Source: Euglena gracilis (lineage: Eukaryota > Euglenida > Euglenophyceae > Euglenales). Taken from it: a stretch of DNA of 64,000 bases. The stretch covers positions 34,192,843-34,256,842 of the forward strand of contig CP154957.1 in the NCBI GenBank assembly GCA_039621445.1, written 5' to 3'. The translations under genes were made by a program, and so were the position numbers. The notes beneath the pieces were generated by a model that worked only from the letters and a program-made list of their open reading frames with translations, was not told the origin of the DNA and ran no database searches. How positions within the stretch are numbered: position 1 is the stretch's first letter; every line of letters starts with the position of its first letter. Shown here piece by piece: positions 53,523 to 63,482 of the stretch.

Positions 53523-55459
53523 CAGTGTGCCAAAAAAGTTTTTATACCCTAAAGCCAAAAAAGTTTTTATACCCCTCAGACGAAAAAAATAAAAAATGAT
53601 TTTTTCTTTGGTTAAACATATGCCTTGTGCCATGGGTTGGGGGGCCACAATGGGTGATGGGCAGAGCAAGGTGGCGCCTGCACCATATGCTGCACGCTCC
53701 CAAAGGCTGTTCAGTAGCGTGTGTGACCTCCTTTGGCCGCCAGCACGGCAGGCATGCGGGCAGGCAGGCTTTTGTACAGTTTCAAAACGGAGTCCTGGGG
53801 TATCCCCAGGAATGCTTGCTTTATGGCCTCCCAAAGGGAGGTTTTGTTGCTGTACGCCCGCGGACCCAGCCTGCTAACCACTTGCGGCCAGAGGTTTTCA
53901 GTCAGTCTTCTGGTGCACGTGGCAGTTGTTGGTGGTGGGCAGCCCGGGGGAGTGGGGGGGGGGTTGGCTGAGCGTATGGGCCAGACCTGACTGAAGCTAC
54001 AGCAACAATACTGCTGGAAATACGTCCCTTGAGCAGTTGTATTCACACACACGCGCGCACACACACCCACACCCACACCCACACCCACACCCACACCCAC
54101 ACCCACACGCACAAACATGTGTGAAGCCAATTTCAGAAAAAGAATGCACGTGCAAGTCGGAGCCCCTCTCCACGACCACATTTCCCAGGCCAAATTGGCC
54201 AAATCCTGCCTTTCACCAAATATCCCTAATGGCCAAACTGGCCAATCCCCCCCCACCCTGCCCTGGGCAGGGTTCATCCAGAAGACAGCATTCAATAACG
54301 TTCAGGTCAGGTGAGTTTGGTGGCCAGGCCCCGTTGTTGAACAACCTGACACCCTTATCGTTCAGCCAGTCCTGTGTCGACCTACTTTTGTGCACCGGTG
54401 CCCCATCTTGTTGGAATTGGTATTTGCTCGCCCTGAAGAGCAGAATTTGAAATCTACCGGCAAAAAGGATGGGCACACCGAGGATTGATGAAATGGAGGG
54501 AGTCGCTCAAAATTCTTTGAAAAGCTGCAGAATCCACTATTTCTGGACACCTCCTAAATGCAATCCTCCCCTTTCCGTTGATAGCAGCCCACACCATAGA
54601 TCCATTTAGTGACCCCTGGGGGGGGACACTTTTTCCGGGGCCCAAACCCACCACCCACCTACTGCAATTCACCAAAAAGTTCAAGAATTAAACCGCTTGG
54701 CAGTGGCAGTCCGTGATTTTTTTTAAGACGAGAAGGTCTTCAGGTTGCGGCTTCACAAACAAGTGCGATGTTGGCGACCGGAGAACTCCATCCGTTGGGA
54801 TCGTCCAAGGTGTCATGGTCTGAGCCATAGATTCATTTAACACCTGTGTAACTCCTCCCTCCTGGGGGGAGGGGGGTCGTGGGTGACTGGGTTGTGGGTG
54901 TGGGTGTGGGAGTGGGTGTGTGTGCGCGCGTGTGTGTGAATACAACTGCTCAAGGGACGTATTTCCAGCAGTATTGTTGCTGTAGCTTCAGTCAGGTCTG
55001 GCCCATACGCTCAGCCACCCCCCCCCCCACTCCCCCGGGCTGCCCACCACCAACAACTGCCACGTGCACCAGAAGACTGACTGAAAACCTCTGGCCGCAA
55101 GTGGTTAGCAGGCTGGGTCCGCGGGCGTACAGCAACAAAACCTCCCTTTGGGAGGCCATAAAGCAAGCATTCCTGGGGATACCCCAGGACTCCGTTTTGA
55201 AACTGTACAAAAGCCTGCCTGCCCGCATGCCTGCCGTGCTGGCGGCCAAAGGAGGTCACACACGCTACTGAACAGCCTTTGGGAGCGTGCAGCATATGGT
55301 GCAGGCGCCACCTTGCTCTGCCCATCACCCATTGTGGCCCCCCAACCCATGGCACAAGGCATATGTTTAACCAAAGAAAAAATCATTTTTTATTTTTTTC
55401 GTCTGAGGGGTATAAAAACTTTTTTGGCTTTAGGGTATAAAAACTTTTTTGGCACACTG
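53523..55459 (-). mobile_element. Palindromic (foldback) Tc1/mariner element
   Basis: Ends CAGTGTGCCAAAAAAG and CTTTTTTGGCACACTG are flanked by TA on both sides. Near each end GCCAAAAAAGTTTTTATACC occurs twice. About 565 bp at each end are nearly identical in inverted orientation and meet the centre in a GTGTGGG microsatellite. Each arm encodes a Tc1 transposase C-terminus ending in LPARMPAVLAAKGGHTRY plus stop (minus at 53,711; plus at 55,271). The centre, minus strand, carries transposase pieces at 54,213-54,684. The N-terminal DNA-binding part is absent, so it cannot encode its own transposase. Confidence 0.9.
54213..54684 (-). pseudogene. Tc1/mariner DDE transposase core, broken
   Basis: Two overlapping minus frames: LNGSMVWAAINGKGRIAF (54,454-54,684) precedes the second catalytic Asp, and FQQDGAPVHKS followed by PPNSPDLNVIE (54,213-54,476) carries the second Asp and the Glu, with 37 residues between. 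A frameshift joins them badly. Transposase of this fold cuts and pastes at TA sites. The first Asp region and helix-turn-helix are missing or decayed, so it is inactive as it stands. Confidence 0.8.
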
Positions 55460-55470
55460 TATATATATAT

Positions 55471-55525
<55 letters not shown>

Positions 55526-55632
55526 TATATATAGATATATATATATATATATATATATATATCTATATATAGATATATATATATAGATCTATATATATAT
55601 ATATATATTATATATATATATATATATATATT
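55460..55632. repeat. TA microsatellite, right of Tc1 element
   Basis: Alternating TA with TATAGA and TATCTA steps, continuing the tract on the left of the element. Confidence 0.95.
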
Positions 55633-56560
55633 TTGCCATTTTTGCACATTTTCCACCCAAATCACATGCTCACCGAATTTTGCCCACCTTCAACTGACCC
55701 ATTTCTGTTACCAACAAACCCATTTTCGCACTTTTTTTTCCACCCAAGGGACCCGCCTCAAGAAAACCCTTGGGTGATGAGGTGCGGGTATTCATCCAAT
55801 GATGATGAGGACACTAGGGTTTCAGAGACCCCACATTGACACGTAACCAAGGCGGGAATCCCACTGCCCTGGTCACAAGTAAGGGGCAACCATGGCTGAC
55901 ATTGTTGGTTATGGTGAACGGAGAGTGACGCCTTGGTCATGCATTTTTTGGCCAGAATGTCTTCATTTCAGCTCTTTTTGGTGATTTTGGTTTATTTTTG
56001 GGTTTATTGTTGGAAATTTTTCTAAATCTTTTTTCCCTTAGGAATGTCACAAACTCAGCGCATTTTTGCGTATTTTTGCGCATTTTTTTCCGAGGGCCGT
56101 CCAGCGCATTTCCCCCCCCTGCTTAAGACCAGCCTTAATTCAATTACCGCCCAAGCCAGGCGTCCAAAAGGGGGGGGGATATACGCCAGTGGATTGGCTG
56201 GATATGTCAGGTTGCTGATTTCTTTTTACTCCATTGCATACTCAGTCAAATCAAACAGGGCAGGGGGAGGTAGTCAAGGGGTAGAAAGCACCCAGGGTCA
56301 TTCCAAAATCTCCAAAAATCAATTCAAGGATACTAAGGTGAATTTCTGCTGAAAATCACTTCGGGAAAAATTTCACTCTGACAACGTATTACCAAAAAAA
56401 ACACAGAATGCACCAGTTTCAGTTATGGAGACCGCTTCGTCATGTCACTGCATCCCTTGTCAAAGGCACTCCACTTTTGACATTTTACATGTCTGTGCCA
56501 TATCATGTGTGCTGTGAGTTCACTTCGGGGGGATCTGTTTACCTCTGGCATGTCACTTGC
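55633..56560. other. No convincing gene
   Basis: AT-leaning sequence with a remnant of the GCGCATTTTT repeat (56,058-56,090) and short unsupported frames. Confidence 0.4.
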
Positions 56561-56562
56561 AG

Positions 56563-56716
56563 CTCAGGGAGCCTCAGTCCCGGCCCGCCCTGACCGCGTA
56601 GCCGTCCCCCGGCCTACCCCTGCCCCTTCGCACTTCTCCTCCCCCACCCGCCACTCCCGCCACTGTTCCGTTCTGTTGTGCCCCCGCTTCCCGCTGCACG
56701 GCCTCCGGCCACCCAA
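56563..56716 (+). CDS. Possible Pro/Arg/His-rich exon
   Basis: Acceptor CATGTCACTTGCAG ends at 56,562. Reads QGASVPARPDRVAVPRPTPA, PSHFSSPTRHSRHCSVLLCP and RFPLHGLRPP; donors near 56,716 or 56,721. GC-rich like other exons. A minus frame is open too. Confidence 0.4.
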
Positions 56717-56829
56717 GTGCGGTGCGGTGGGCTTTGGGTTTTTTGAGTTGACCCCTGCGGCTGGGAGCGGGCTTTTCCAGGGTTCGACATAAGGAGGGTG
56801 TACAGGTTTAGTTGGGTGGTGTCCCCCCA

Positions 56830-57080
56830 TCCCTGACCAGAGGGGGGGGGGGTACCCAGGACCCCCCAAAAAGGTGAAATTTTCCTTTCGGCGCTTCATG
56901 TCGAAGTTTTTTTTTTTTGAATTTTCGACAAAGTTTTGCCCTGATGGCACTTAATTATTTATTTATTTATTTATTGCACTTAAAAACAGCGCTTTTGGTC
57001 AATTTTGGGGGCAAACTTCTTCAACTTGGCGCTTCGGGCCGGACCGAAAATCGGTCACCCAGCCGCGCCACTGTTTGTGT
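56830..57080. repeat. G/C-run element related to 49.7-50.0 kb
   Basis: Shares GGACCGAAAATCGGTCACCCAG, a CACTGTTT phrase and a TTTTTTGAATTTTCGACAAA block with the other copy, plus a TTTA microsatellite at 56,952-56,976. Confidence 0.5.
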
Positions 57081-57434
57081 GGGTGGGTGTCCCCCTCCCT
57101 GCCAGACCGACAGGGGAGTCCGACCCCCCCCTCCCACATCTGCCGTAATATCAAACCCTGTCCTCTTCCATTCCACGGGGCTGAGGGTGCCAACACCATA
57201 ACACCATGCTGTTTCGCTCAGCTGCAACGGTAACAAATTGTGGTGCAGAGTGTTGTTTGACAACAACAGGAAGTGTTGCTGTGGCATTGCCATCGTTAAG
57301 TGTAACATCCAAATGTGTATTCCCCCCCATTTTGCTGTTGTGGTCAAATTTGCTTTAATTTGCATCCACTTGCTCCCATCTCTCTACAGGCATTCATTGA
57401 GCCTCAAACTGCTTTCTGAGGCACGCCACACCCA

Positions 57435-57700
57435 ATGATCCCCATTGCACTGGGGGGTGTCCAGCTTGGGTGGCCACAGAGGGCCGGGGAGGGGCGGGTG
57501 TTGCGGGGCTGTGGCCATCCCTGGCGCTGGCCCACCATACCGTGCCACCCACGCCACCACGGCCGCCCACCCAAGCTACCGCTGGTGTCCAGCCCGCTGC
57601 GCCACCCCCCCCCCTGACTGGCGCGGGCGGCGGCTGCCACGGTTGGGCGGCGGTCGGAGGGCCCCCCGGCGGCCGTCGCCCGCCATGTCCATGGCCTAGC
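57435..57700. other. GC-rich, possibly coding; frame undecided
   Basis: Three plus frames and one minus frame are open and all are Pro/Arg/Gly-rich, so no exon can be chosen. Splice signals are not decisive. Confidence 0.3.
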
Positions 57701-57972
57701 CCTCATGACCAGGCACCTAGAGCTAAAATGGTCTAAAATGGCCTAAAACGAGAAAAAGTTTCTGCAAGTAAATTTTTGTGAACATTGGCAGCTCCACGGG
57801 GCGTTGAATCACCATACAGACCAATGAACAATTAAAGGAATGCCATAAGGAATGCCTAGTTGATGTTGTTCGCTTGAAAGCAACAGTTCCAGTTTCATGA
57901 AACCAATGACCTAGGTCCACCAAGAAATGATATGTTCAGTCCAACAAAAGGGTTAGGCAGAAAATGGAAAAA

Positions 57973-57992
57973 GACCGACGGGCCCGTCGGTC
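57973..57992. repeat. Perfect 20-bp palindrome
   Basis: GACCGACGGGCCCGTCGGTC equals its own reverse complement; flanks are AT-rich. A related GGGACTGTCGGTCATT phrase occurs at 59,579. Confidence 0.9.
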
Positions 57993-58051
57993 ATTCTTTT
58001 ATAAACATCCCCCGATGGAAACCCGCAGGATTCTTTCCAGCATACAATCTT

Positions 58052-58138
58052 AGGCGGCGCACTTCAGCTTTTTTTTGGTCGATGTGCACATTTTCGCACA
58101 TCAACAAAGAAAAAGCTTAAGTGCGAGATGTGCCGCCT
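58052..58138. repeat. Nested hairpin with AGGCGGC arms
   Basis: AGGCGGCGCACTTCAGCTTT on the left pairs with AAAGCTTAAGTGCGAGATGT then GCCGCCT on the right. The centre holds the GATGTGCACATTTTCGCACATC hairpin. A half-matching block lies at 27,740-27,808 and another at 25,500-25,545. Confidence 0.7.
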
Positions 58139-58555
58139 GAGACAATGCCATCTTACGAGCACCAAAACACGACATGGGCTGGGGTGGCATTCTTTTGAGA
58201 AAATTGCACAGATCGCTGCCAGAATTAATGGCTGATTTGGCATGTGTTTTGTCGAAAGCACAACCACGTCCATGTGTGTGTATTTGATTTCCAATCTTCG
58301 GTCAACCAACTGAGAGGGATAAGTTATGTTTTGATGCTTTGGTTCAAACAAAATATGTGGAGTCGGAAACAATATTGGGATCAACATTTTCTCATATTTG
58401 TTACATTTGTCAGTGTATCAAATGACCAATCTCTTTCGACCACTGGCAGTGAATCATCATGCATCTTAAAGATGAACCAAACAGAGGTAGATGTCTCATC
58501 TGGGTTTCTGCTGGAAGAGATTGCGCGATAGACATTGCATCTTCTCCAGGATTTT

Positions 58556-59313
58556 GGGGGAGCTTCCGCACCGCATGCACCGCGTGGCGCACCGCGTGCA
58601 CCGCGTGGTGCACCGTGTGACAAGAATCATTTCCGAATGTGTAATTTTCACAATTTCCACCAGTGCCCTATTTGTAGTTGATTTCCATTCTTTTTTTGTC
58701 AAGTTTCCTGCAAATCAGCAACTTTTGGTCTTCCTTGACCCTTTTCTGGCTATTTTGGACCACTTTGGGCCACTTTTGGCCACTTTGGGCCACTTTGGGC
58801 CGCATTTGACATTTAGGCCACTTTTGGCTGTTTGAATGCATTTTTGCTTCGTTTACACCAATTTTTGGCTTGTTTCTGTCTATTTTTGCACATTTGTGGC
58901 CATTTTAGGCCACTTCTCACTGCGTTTAGCCACTTTTTGCCCCTTTTTTGGCCGCTTTTGGCCGTTTTGTGGCCATTTGCACAGATTCGGTGACCATTGG
59001 TACAGACTTGGTGAGATCTGGTGGCAAAACCAGGTGATTTGGGCCAAAAACAGCTAGAAATGACCAAATTCACGAAAATGCCTTTTGTTGAAATTTGTAA
59101 TCGGTGGTGAAATTGGTAATCGGTGGGCCCTTTTGCAGGTGTTTTTTTCTCATTCAGTCATTTTTCATTGTACCTGATTCTTGTCACGCGGTGCCACGCG
59201 GTGCCACACGCAGTGCACGTGGTGCCGCACGTGGTGCACGCGGTGCTGCACGGGTGCACGCGGTGTCGCACGCGGTGCATGCGGTGCGAAACACGCGGTG
59301 CGGAAGCATCCCC
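58556..59313. mobile_element. Foldback element with GTGCACCGCG-repeat arms
   Basis: The left arm (58,556-58,630) starts GGGGGAGCTTCCGCACCGC and ends GTGTGACAAGAATCA. The right arm (59,175-59,313) is its inverted counterpart, TGATTCTTGTCACGCGG to GCGGTGCGGAAGCATCCCC, lengthened by extra repeats. Arms consist of CGCGTGGTGCAC-type units. The interior repeats TTTGGCCACTTTGGGCCAC. No ORF; target duplication not found. Confidence 0.65.
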
Positions 59314-59815
59314 TTTGACAGGTTTCTGTGCCGTCTCTCTCTGACGAATGCAATTTCATCGAAACGTCCTGTGTATCATGTTTTCTGGCTGTGTGACACT
59401 GCCAAAGTCAAATTTTTAAGAGTATTTTTTGACAGGGAGGAGGGATACCTCCATCACTTGCAAAACCTTGAATAGGCTTGAATTTGAATTTCTGTGGCGA
59501 AAAAAGTGCCCAAATTAGCATGAAAGATTGCAATGTTACCTTACATGCGGAAGCCACCTATACAATTGAATGCCCGATGGGACTGTCGGTCATTTTATTT
59601 GACTTTAGGTTTTTATATAGGCGAATTTCTTAGGAAGAGGATGACCCACCTGAAATTCAATTTTTCAGTCTCATTGGAATTCCCAAAGGCTGTGAACGGC
59701 AACACTGTGAGTGATTTGCTTGAGTCTGCATGTTTTATATCGTTTCCAAAAGCATAATTTTCTGGTGCCAGGTATTTCGTGAGTTTTGTGTGAAACCACA
59801 TGACGTGCATTATTC

Positions 59816-60031
59816 ATGCGCGACCCTGTCTCGTATATGGCAGCTGCTGCACAATGGCTTCGTGAAGATAAAGGATATACAAACATGGTGAGCATTCCTT
59901 GTTCGGCACATTTATTTAACAAAGTGGGCAAAGTGCTCTTGGATGGTGACTTTTTGCATGAGTTGAGAATGTATCTTCATTTAACTCGCCTCATTTTTTT
60001 GCCAGGTGTTTTGCCGCTTACACAATGGTGA
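59816..60031 (+). pseudogene. hAT/DUF659-like transposase fragment
   Basis: The frame reads DPVSYMAAAAQWLREDKGYT, NMVSIPCSAHLFNKVGKVLL and DGDFLHELRMYLHLTRLI. The pattern of Tyr-Met, then a Cys-x-Ala-His-x-x-Asn core, is like the DUF659/hAT transposase segment written L.C.AH.LN in that family. Less GC-rich than host exons. Short and without start or stop context, so a relic. Confidence 0.5.
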
Positions 60032-60070
60032 CATTTTTGTTCAGATCTCCATTTTGGCACATTTGTTGGG

Positions 60071-60304
60071 TTGAGCATTGCAGTGGAAGCAGAAGAAAAG
60101 GCAAAAGCGGAAGCAGAAAAACAGAAAAAAACAAGTGCATTGTGTGACCTTCCGCCAGCTAAGTCAATGCTTAGGGAGAATAACACAAGGTGTTCTGCCG
60201 CTCAAGCTGAGTGTATATTTTCTTGCCTCAAACACATATGCCTCAAACTCAACATGTTGTTTAACTTATCCCAAAAGATGCATCCAATTATTTTGTATGT
60301 GAGA
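60071..60304 (+). pseudogene. Possible continuation of the transposase relic
   Basis: The frame reads LSIAVEAEEKAKAEAEKQKK, TSALCDLPPAKSMLRENNTR then CSAAQAECIFSCLKHICLKL. A charged coiled-coil-like run followed by a Cys-rich segment. It follows the DUF659-like piece after about 40 bp, in a different frame. Confidence 0.3.
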
Positions 60305-60616
60305 GGTTTTTTTTTTATTTTTTTTACATTGAATGTTCGTGACGTTGTGTATTCTTCTATAAAAAATCGACCAGCTTTGGCCAATTAATTGAAAGAAAGT
60401 AGCCCTGTCCTCGAAACTTTGTGTTTGCTTACCGCAACAAAGGATTGTTTAACCTCGCTAATATAAGCACACGTTCCCCAAGCACAAGGCTGCGTGGTCG
60501 CTGCTGTTTTGCATTGTTTGTTTTGCCGCCCTTGTTGCAAGGTTTTCAAAAACGTTCAGCCACCAGTCTGGTACAGTCATTTCCCATTGCAATTACCCAG
60601 GGCGAATGGAAACCCC

Positions 60617-60682
60617 CACCTATAGGCCAAAATGGCCTAAAATGGCCGAAAATGGAGTATTTTGGGGGCTTGGCTATAGGTG
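60617..60682. repeat. Short foldback, CACCTATAG arms
   Basis: CACCTATAGGCCAA faces TTGGCTATAGGTG across about 40 bp of AAAATGGCC repeats. Confidence 0.7.
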
Positions 60683-60713
60683 CCTGCTCGTGACCTCCGC
60701 CGCCACTACGTAG

Positions 60714-60887
60714 CCCCCGCTGCTGCGGTGCCGGCCCCCTCGCGGCTTGCCCCCGGCCGGTGCCTGGGACGTTGCGGCCTTTTGCGGACAGGCAGACCTG
60801 TCCAATGGTGGGAAGCCCCTGGACGTTCGGTTTTTTAATGCGGCGGCCGAAAACAGTGGTGGGAGTCGAATCTGTGACAACTCTTGA
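60714..60887 (+). CDS. Possible terminal exon, unrecognised
   Basis: Acceptor CCACTACGTAG ends at 60,713. Reads an Arg/Pro-rich start, then PAGAWDVAAFCGQADLSNGG, KPLDVRFFNAAAENSGGSRI, CDNS and stop TGA at 60,885-60,887. No Met at the start. The second half looks like folded protein. A minus frame is also open. Confidence 0.4.
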   Translation, partial: PPLLRCRPPRGLPPAGAWDVAAFCGQADLSNGGKPLDVRFFNAAAENSGGSRICDNS

Positions 60888-61279
60888 AAGTGATATTGTC
60901 AACACCCGTGGCAGATCATTGTAACAAATGTTTCGACGAATTTTGGTGCCAAGAAAAGTGACTGCTCTCACACCCCTTCCTTACACCGGATGAACACGTT
61001 GATGTGATCGAAACAAATGGACAGATGATGTGTGTCACTGATGGACAATGCACGTAGTGTGCCCTTCACCCAACGGTCGGTGCCGATGGCCCAAGAGGGG
61101 GTCCTTTGGCGCATGCATTCCGACAGCCGCTGCCATCGTCCACCCAACGGCGCACGCGGCCGTAGAGGAGGGAGGGGACGATGTCTATGTCGTCACAGTG
61201 GTGGAATTCGGGGTGGGGGAGGATGTATATGTGGAAGCTCTCCACGGGGGGGGGGGGGCAGTTGGTTGAAGCCTCCCAT

Positions 61280-61639
61280 TTAACGACGTGGGTCTGGGCA
61301 GCCATGTGGTGAGTGGAGGACTTGGCTGCTGGCCAGGGATCGTGGGGAGCTCATGCAGGTTGAGGGGATCGCTGTGGAGGGGTTGAGATGGGCTTCACAC
61401 CGGCTGCAGAATGCGAATGCGAGGGTGTTGTAGTTGAGAATGCGACCGTTGAGACCGACGAGACCTACAAGGGTGACAGCGTTGAACAACATGATTGAAA
61501 CGTTTGTGCCAGTTTGAAGTTGGGAAATGAGGTGTTGAACCCACACCCACCGATATTTCTTCAACGAGAAGCAGAAAGGTAAAAGGGAGTGTTCCGGAGT
61601 GCATTGGATCCCCAGTTTTGGGATCACGGCTGCTCTCAA
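61280..61639 (-). CDS. Minus-strand ORF, unrecognised
   Basis: Reads LKKYRWVWVQHLISQLQTGT, NVSIMLFNAVTLVGLVGLNG and RILNYNTLAFAFCSRCEAHL. The hydrophobic/basic pattern is faintly like a reverse-transcriptase thumb region, but no catalytic motif is present. Treat as unknown. Confidence 0.25.
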   Translation of the reverse strand: MRAAVIPKLGIQCTPEHSLLPFCFSLKKYRWVWVQHLISQLQTGTNVSIMLFNAVTLVGLVGLNGRILNYNTLAFAFCSRCEAHLNPSTAIPSTCMSSPRSLASSQVLHSPHGCPDPRR

Positions 61640-61730
61640 CGTGCAGGGCAGGATGCATGCACTGTGGTTGTGGCACAGGGTGGGGAAAGCAATGCATCCA
61701 CGTGTTTTCCATCTTCTTTGTTTTCCAATC

Positions 61731-62138
61731 CAGGTTTAAAGCCAGAGGGGGATCTTACCCTGGGGGGGGGGGGTCCAGCCAGCCAGCCAGCCAGCATTTT
61801 GCTTTTCCAGCCAGGACCTCCCAACCGGGCTGTGGAACCCCTCTGGGTCCACACAGATAAAGTGAGTTGGGCCAGCCCGGCGAAGCCAGGCTGGGCAGAA
61901 ATTTTCACGCTGAAAAAAAATGAAAAGGGGGTTCATCAAGAGCCAAAAAAATACCGTTTTTGAAAGTTTTTTTTTTCGGGTTTTCGCCTCAGATTTTTGA
62001 CAAAGTCTCGACCCATCTGGATTTAGATTGTTTGCATTTTTGGGGCACCCATCAGGTTCAGCTGTATGGGACTCCCCACCTCTGGACCCCCACCTTGGGG
62101 GTCCAGCCACTTTCCCAGCCACCTTGAGGAAACCCCTG
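61731..62138. mobile_element. Candidate hAT-like element, diverged
   Basis: Starts CAGGTTTAAAG and ends GGAAACCCCTG; the flanking 8-mers TTTCCAAT (61,722-61,729, with one extra C) and TTTTCAAT (62,139-62,146) differ at one base. The interior has a G run, CAGCCAGCCAGC repeats and no ORF. Confidence 0.45.
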
Positions 62139-62610
62139 TTTTCAATTTCGTCGAAAATTGTGGTGTCTGCTTTTCCACTCTTACCACTTTTTTGCGCATG
62201 GGTTTTTAAAATGTCAGTTGACTTTTCCTGTATTTACAGCTTTATGTGAACAGTGTTTATTTTGGACAGTTTTTAGATTTGGTCTTGGTATAGTTTTTTT
62301 GTCTTCATATTTATTATTATTTATTCTATGTATTCTTTGTGACTCAGCAGGTTCACATTTTTTTTGCAATGGAAACCCAATGGAAACCCCTGACACTGAA
62401 ACTGAACTCCGGGTTTAATTTTGGGGTGATTTCACCGCATTTTTTGAAGGCCAGGGGTGCGACCATTCACAGAGGGGGCCTCGGGAGACTGAGCTGAATG
62501 TCCCGCACCGCTCCGCCCACGCCCTGGCCTCCCGTCTTTCCCCACCCGGTGATAAAATTGATGACGAGTGGGGCGGCCCTCGGCTTGCATTGGCGCCTCC
62601 CTGGCATTGC

Positions 62611-62629
62611 CTGGCGGTTTGACCGCCAG
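62611..62629. repeat. Perfect 8-bp stem hairpin
   Basis: CTGGCGGT, loop TTG, ACCGCCAG, in a GC-rich coding-like segment. Confidence 0.85.
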
Positions 62630-62801
62630 TGGGGGCCGCATGGCTGCCCTCTGGCATGGCACCTGGACTTCGTGTGAGGAGGCGTGCACCAGACCAAATC
62701 ATCAAAGGGCGTTGGGCCACTTGCCAGGTCTATCAGGATCTGGGGAATACCTCAGACGCATTCGGAAAGCCTTCACCAGAGTAAAATTTAGGCCAAAGTG
62801 A

Positions 62802-63122
62802 GGTGTATTCCGCGTGAATGACGAGGACAAACGCCAGACCAACGCCTTCTCGTTGCCGGTTGCCTTGTTGCAAACGTCACCAACCACACACCCCCAGCCC
62901 GTGGCCGAGACCAGCGCAATGCCACGTCCGCAGGAAGTGGCACGGGTGCTCAGGGTCTTGCTGGAGGCGAGGAATGGCGTTTCAAGGAGGTTTGCCGGGC
63001 TACCCAACGTCGGGGGCAGCGTTGCCTGCTGGCCTTTTTTTTTAATGGACAGGAACGTGCACGGCAGTGCGCCAACAGAAGTCTGCACGAAACCTCGAGA
63101 GCACGCCATTTTTGCCGCATGA
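62802..63122 (+). CDS. Coding-like ORF, unrecognised
   Basis: Open from just after a TGA to a TGA at 63,120-63,122. Reads NDEDKRQTNAFSLPVALLQT, MPRPQEVARVLRVLLEARNG, VSRRFAGLPNVGGSVACWPF and ends KPREHAIFAA. Residue mix is good, but the opposite strand is also open, so the strand is not secure. Confidence 0.35.
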   Translation, partial: GVFRVNDEDKRQTNAFSLPVALLQTSPTTHPQPVAETSAMPRPQEVARVLRVLLEARNGVSRRFAGLPNVGGSVACWPFFLMDRNVHGSAPTEVCTKPREHAIFAA

Positions 63123-63349
63123 TAATGATAGTGAGGTTTTTGTGTTGATTTTGTCCCAAGAAATAATCCCCGAAATCGCCAAAAGCGTTTTTGGGTCCCA
63201 AAAAAGTTACGTTGACCAGTCGCCTGAAAAAAAAATTACCAGCCCGCGGCAATGGTCACCCACAACGCCTGCGGAGGTATAAGAGTCACCCCCTCCCTCC
63301 CCTCCTGCCCTGGGCGCGGGGAGTCAGTCCAGCGCGGCCCTGGGGCGGA

Positions 63350-63482
63350 CCGACGTGGGGCATGTAATCCGCCCCCACGTCGGCGCCCCTGCCCCCGCCC
63401 CCCGCGGTGCGTTTAAGGTTGCTGGGCCGCTCCCCCCAGGCCTCCCGCCGGCGTCCCTGACGGCCCTAGACGGCAGGGCCGT
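63350..63482. repeat. Two perfect hairpins in GC-rich sequence
   Basis: Arms CCGACGTGGGG (63,350-63,360) and CCCCACGTCGG (63,373-63,383), 11 bp; and ACGGCCCT (63,460-63,467) and AGGGCCGT (63,475-63,482), 8 bp. Confidence 0.85.

Noticed and set aside
56799-57166. hAT-like element bounded by CAGGTTTAG and CAAACCCTG
   Set aside because: The ends are loosely similar but the flanking 8-mers do not match, so there is no target duplication.
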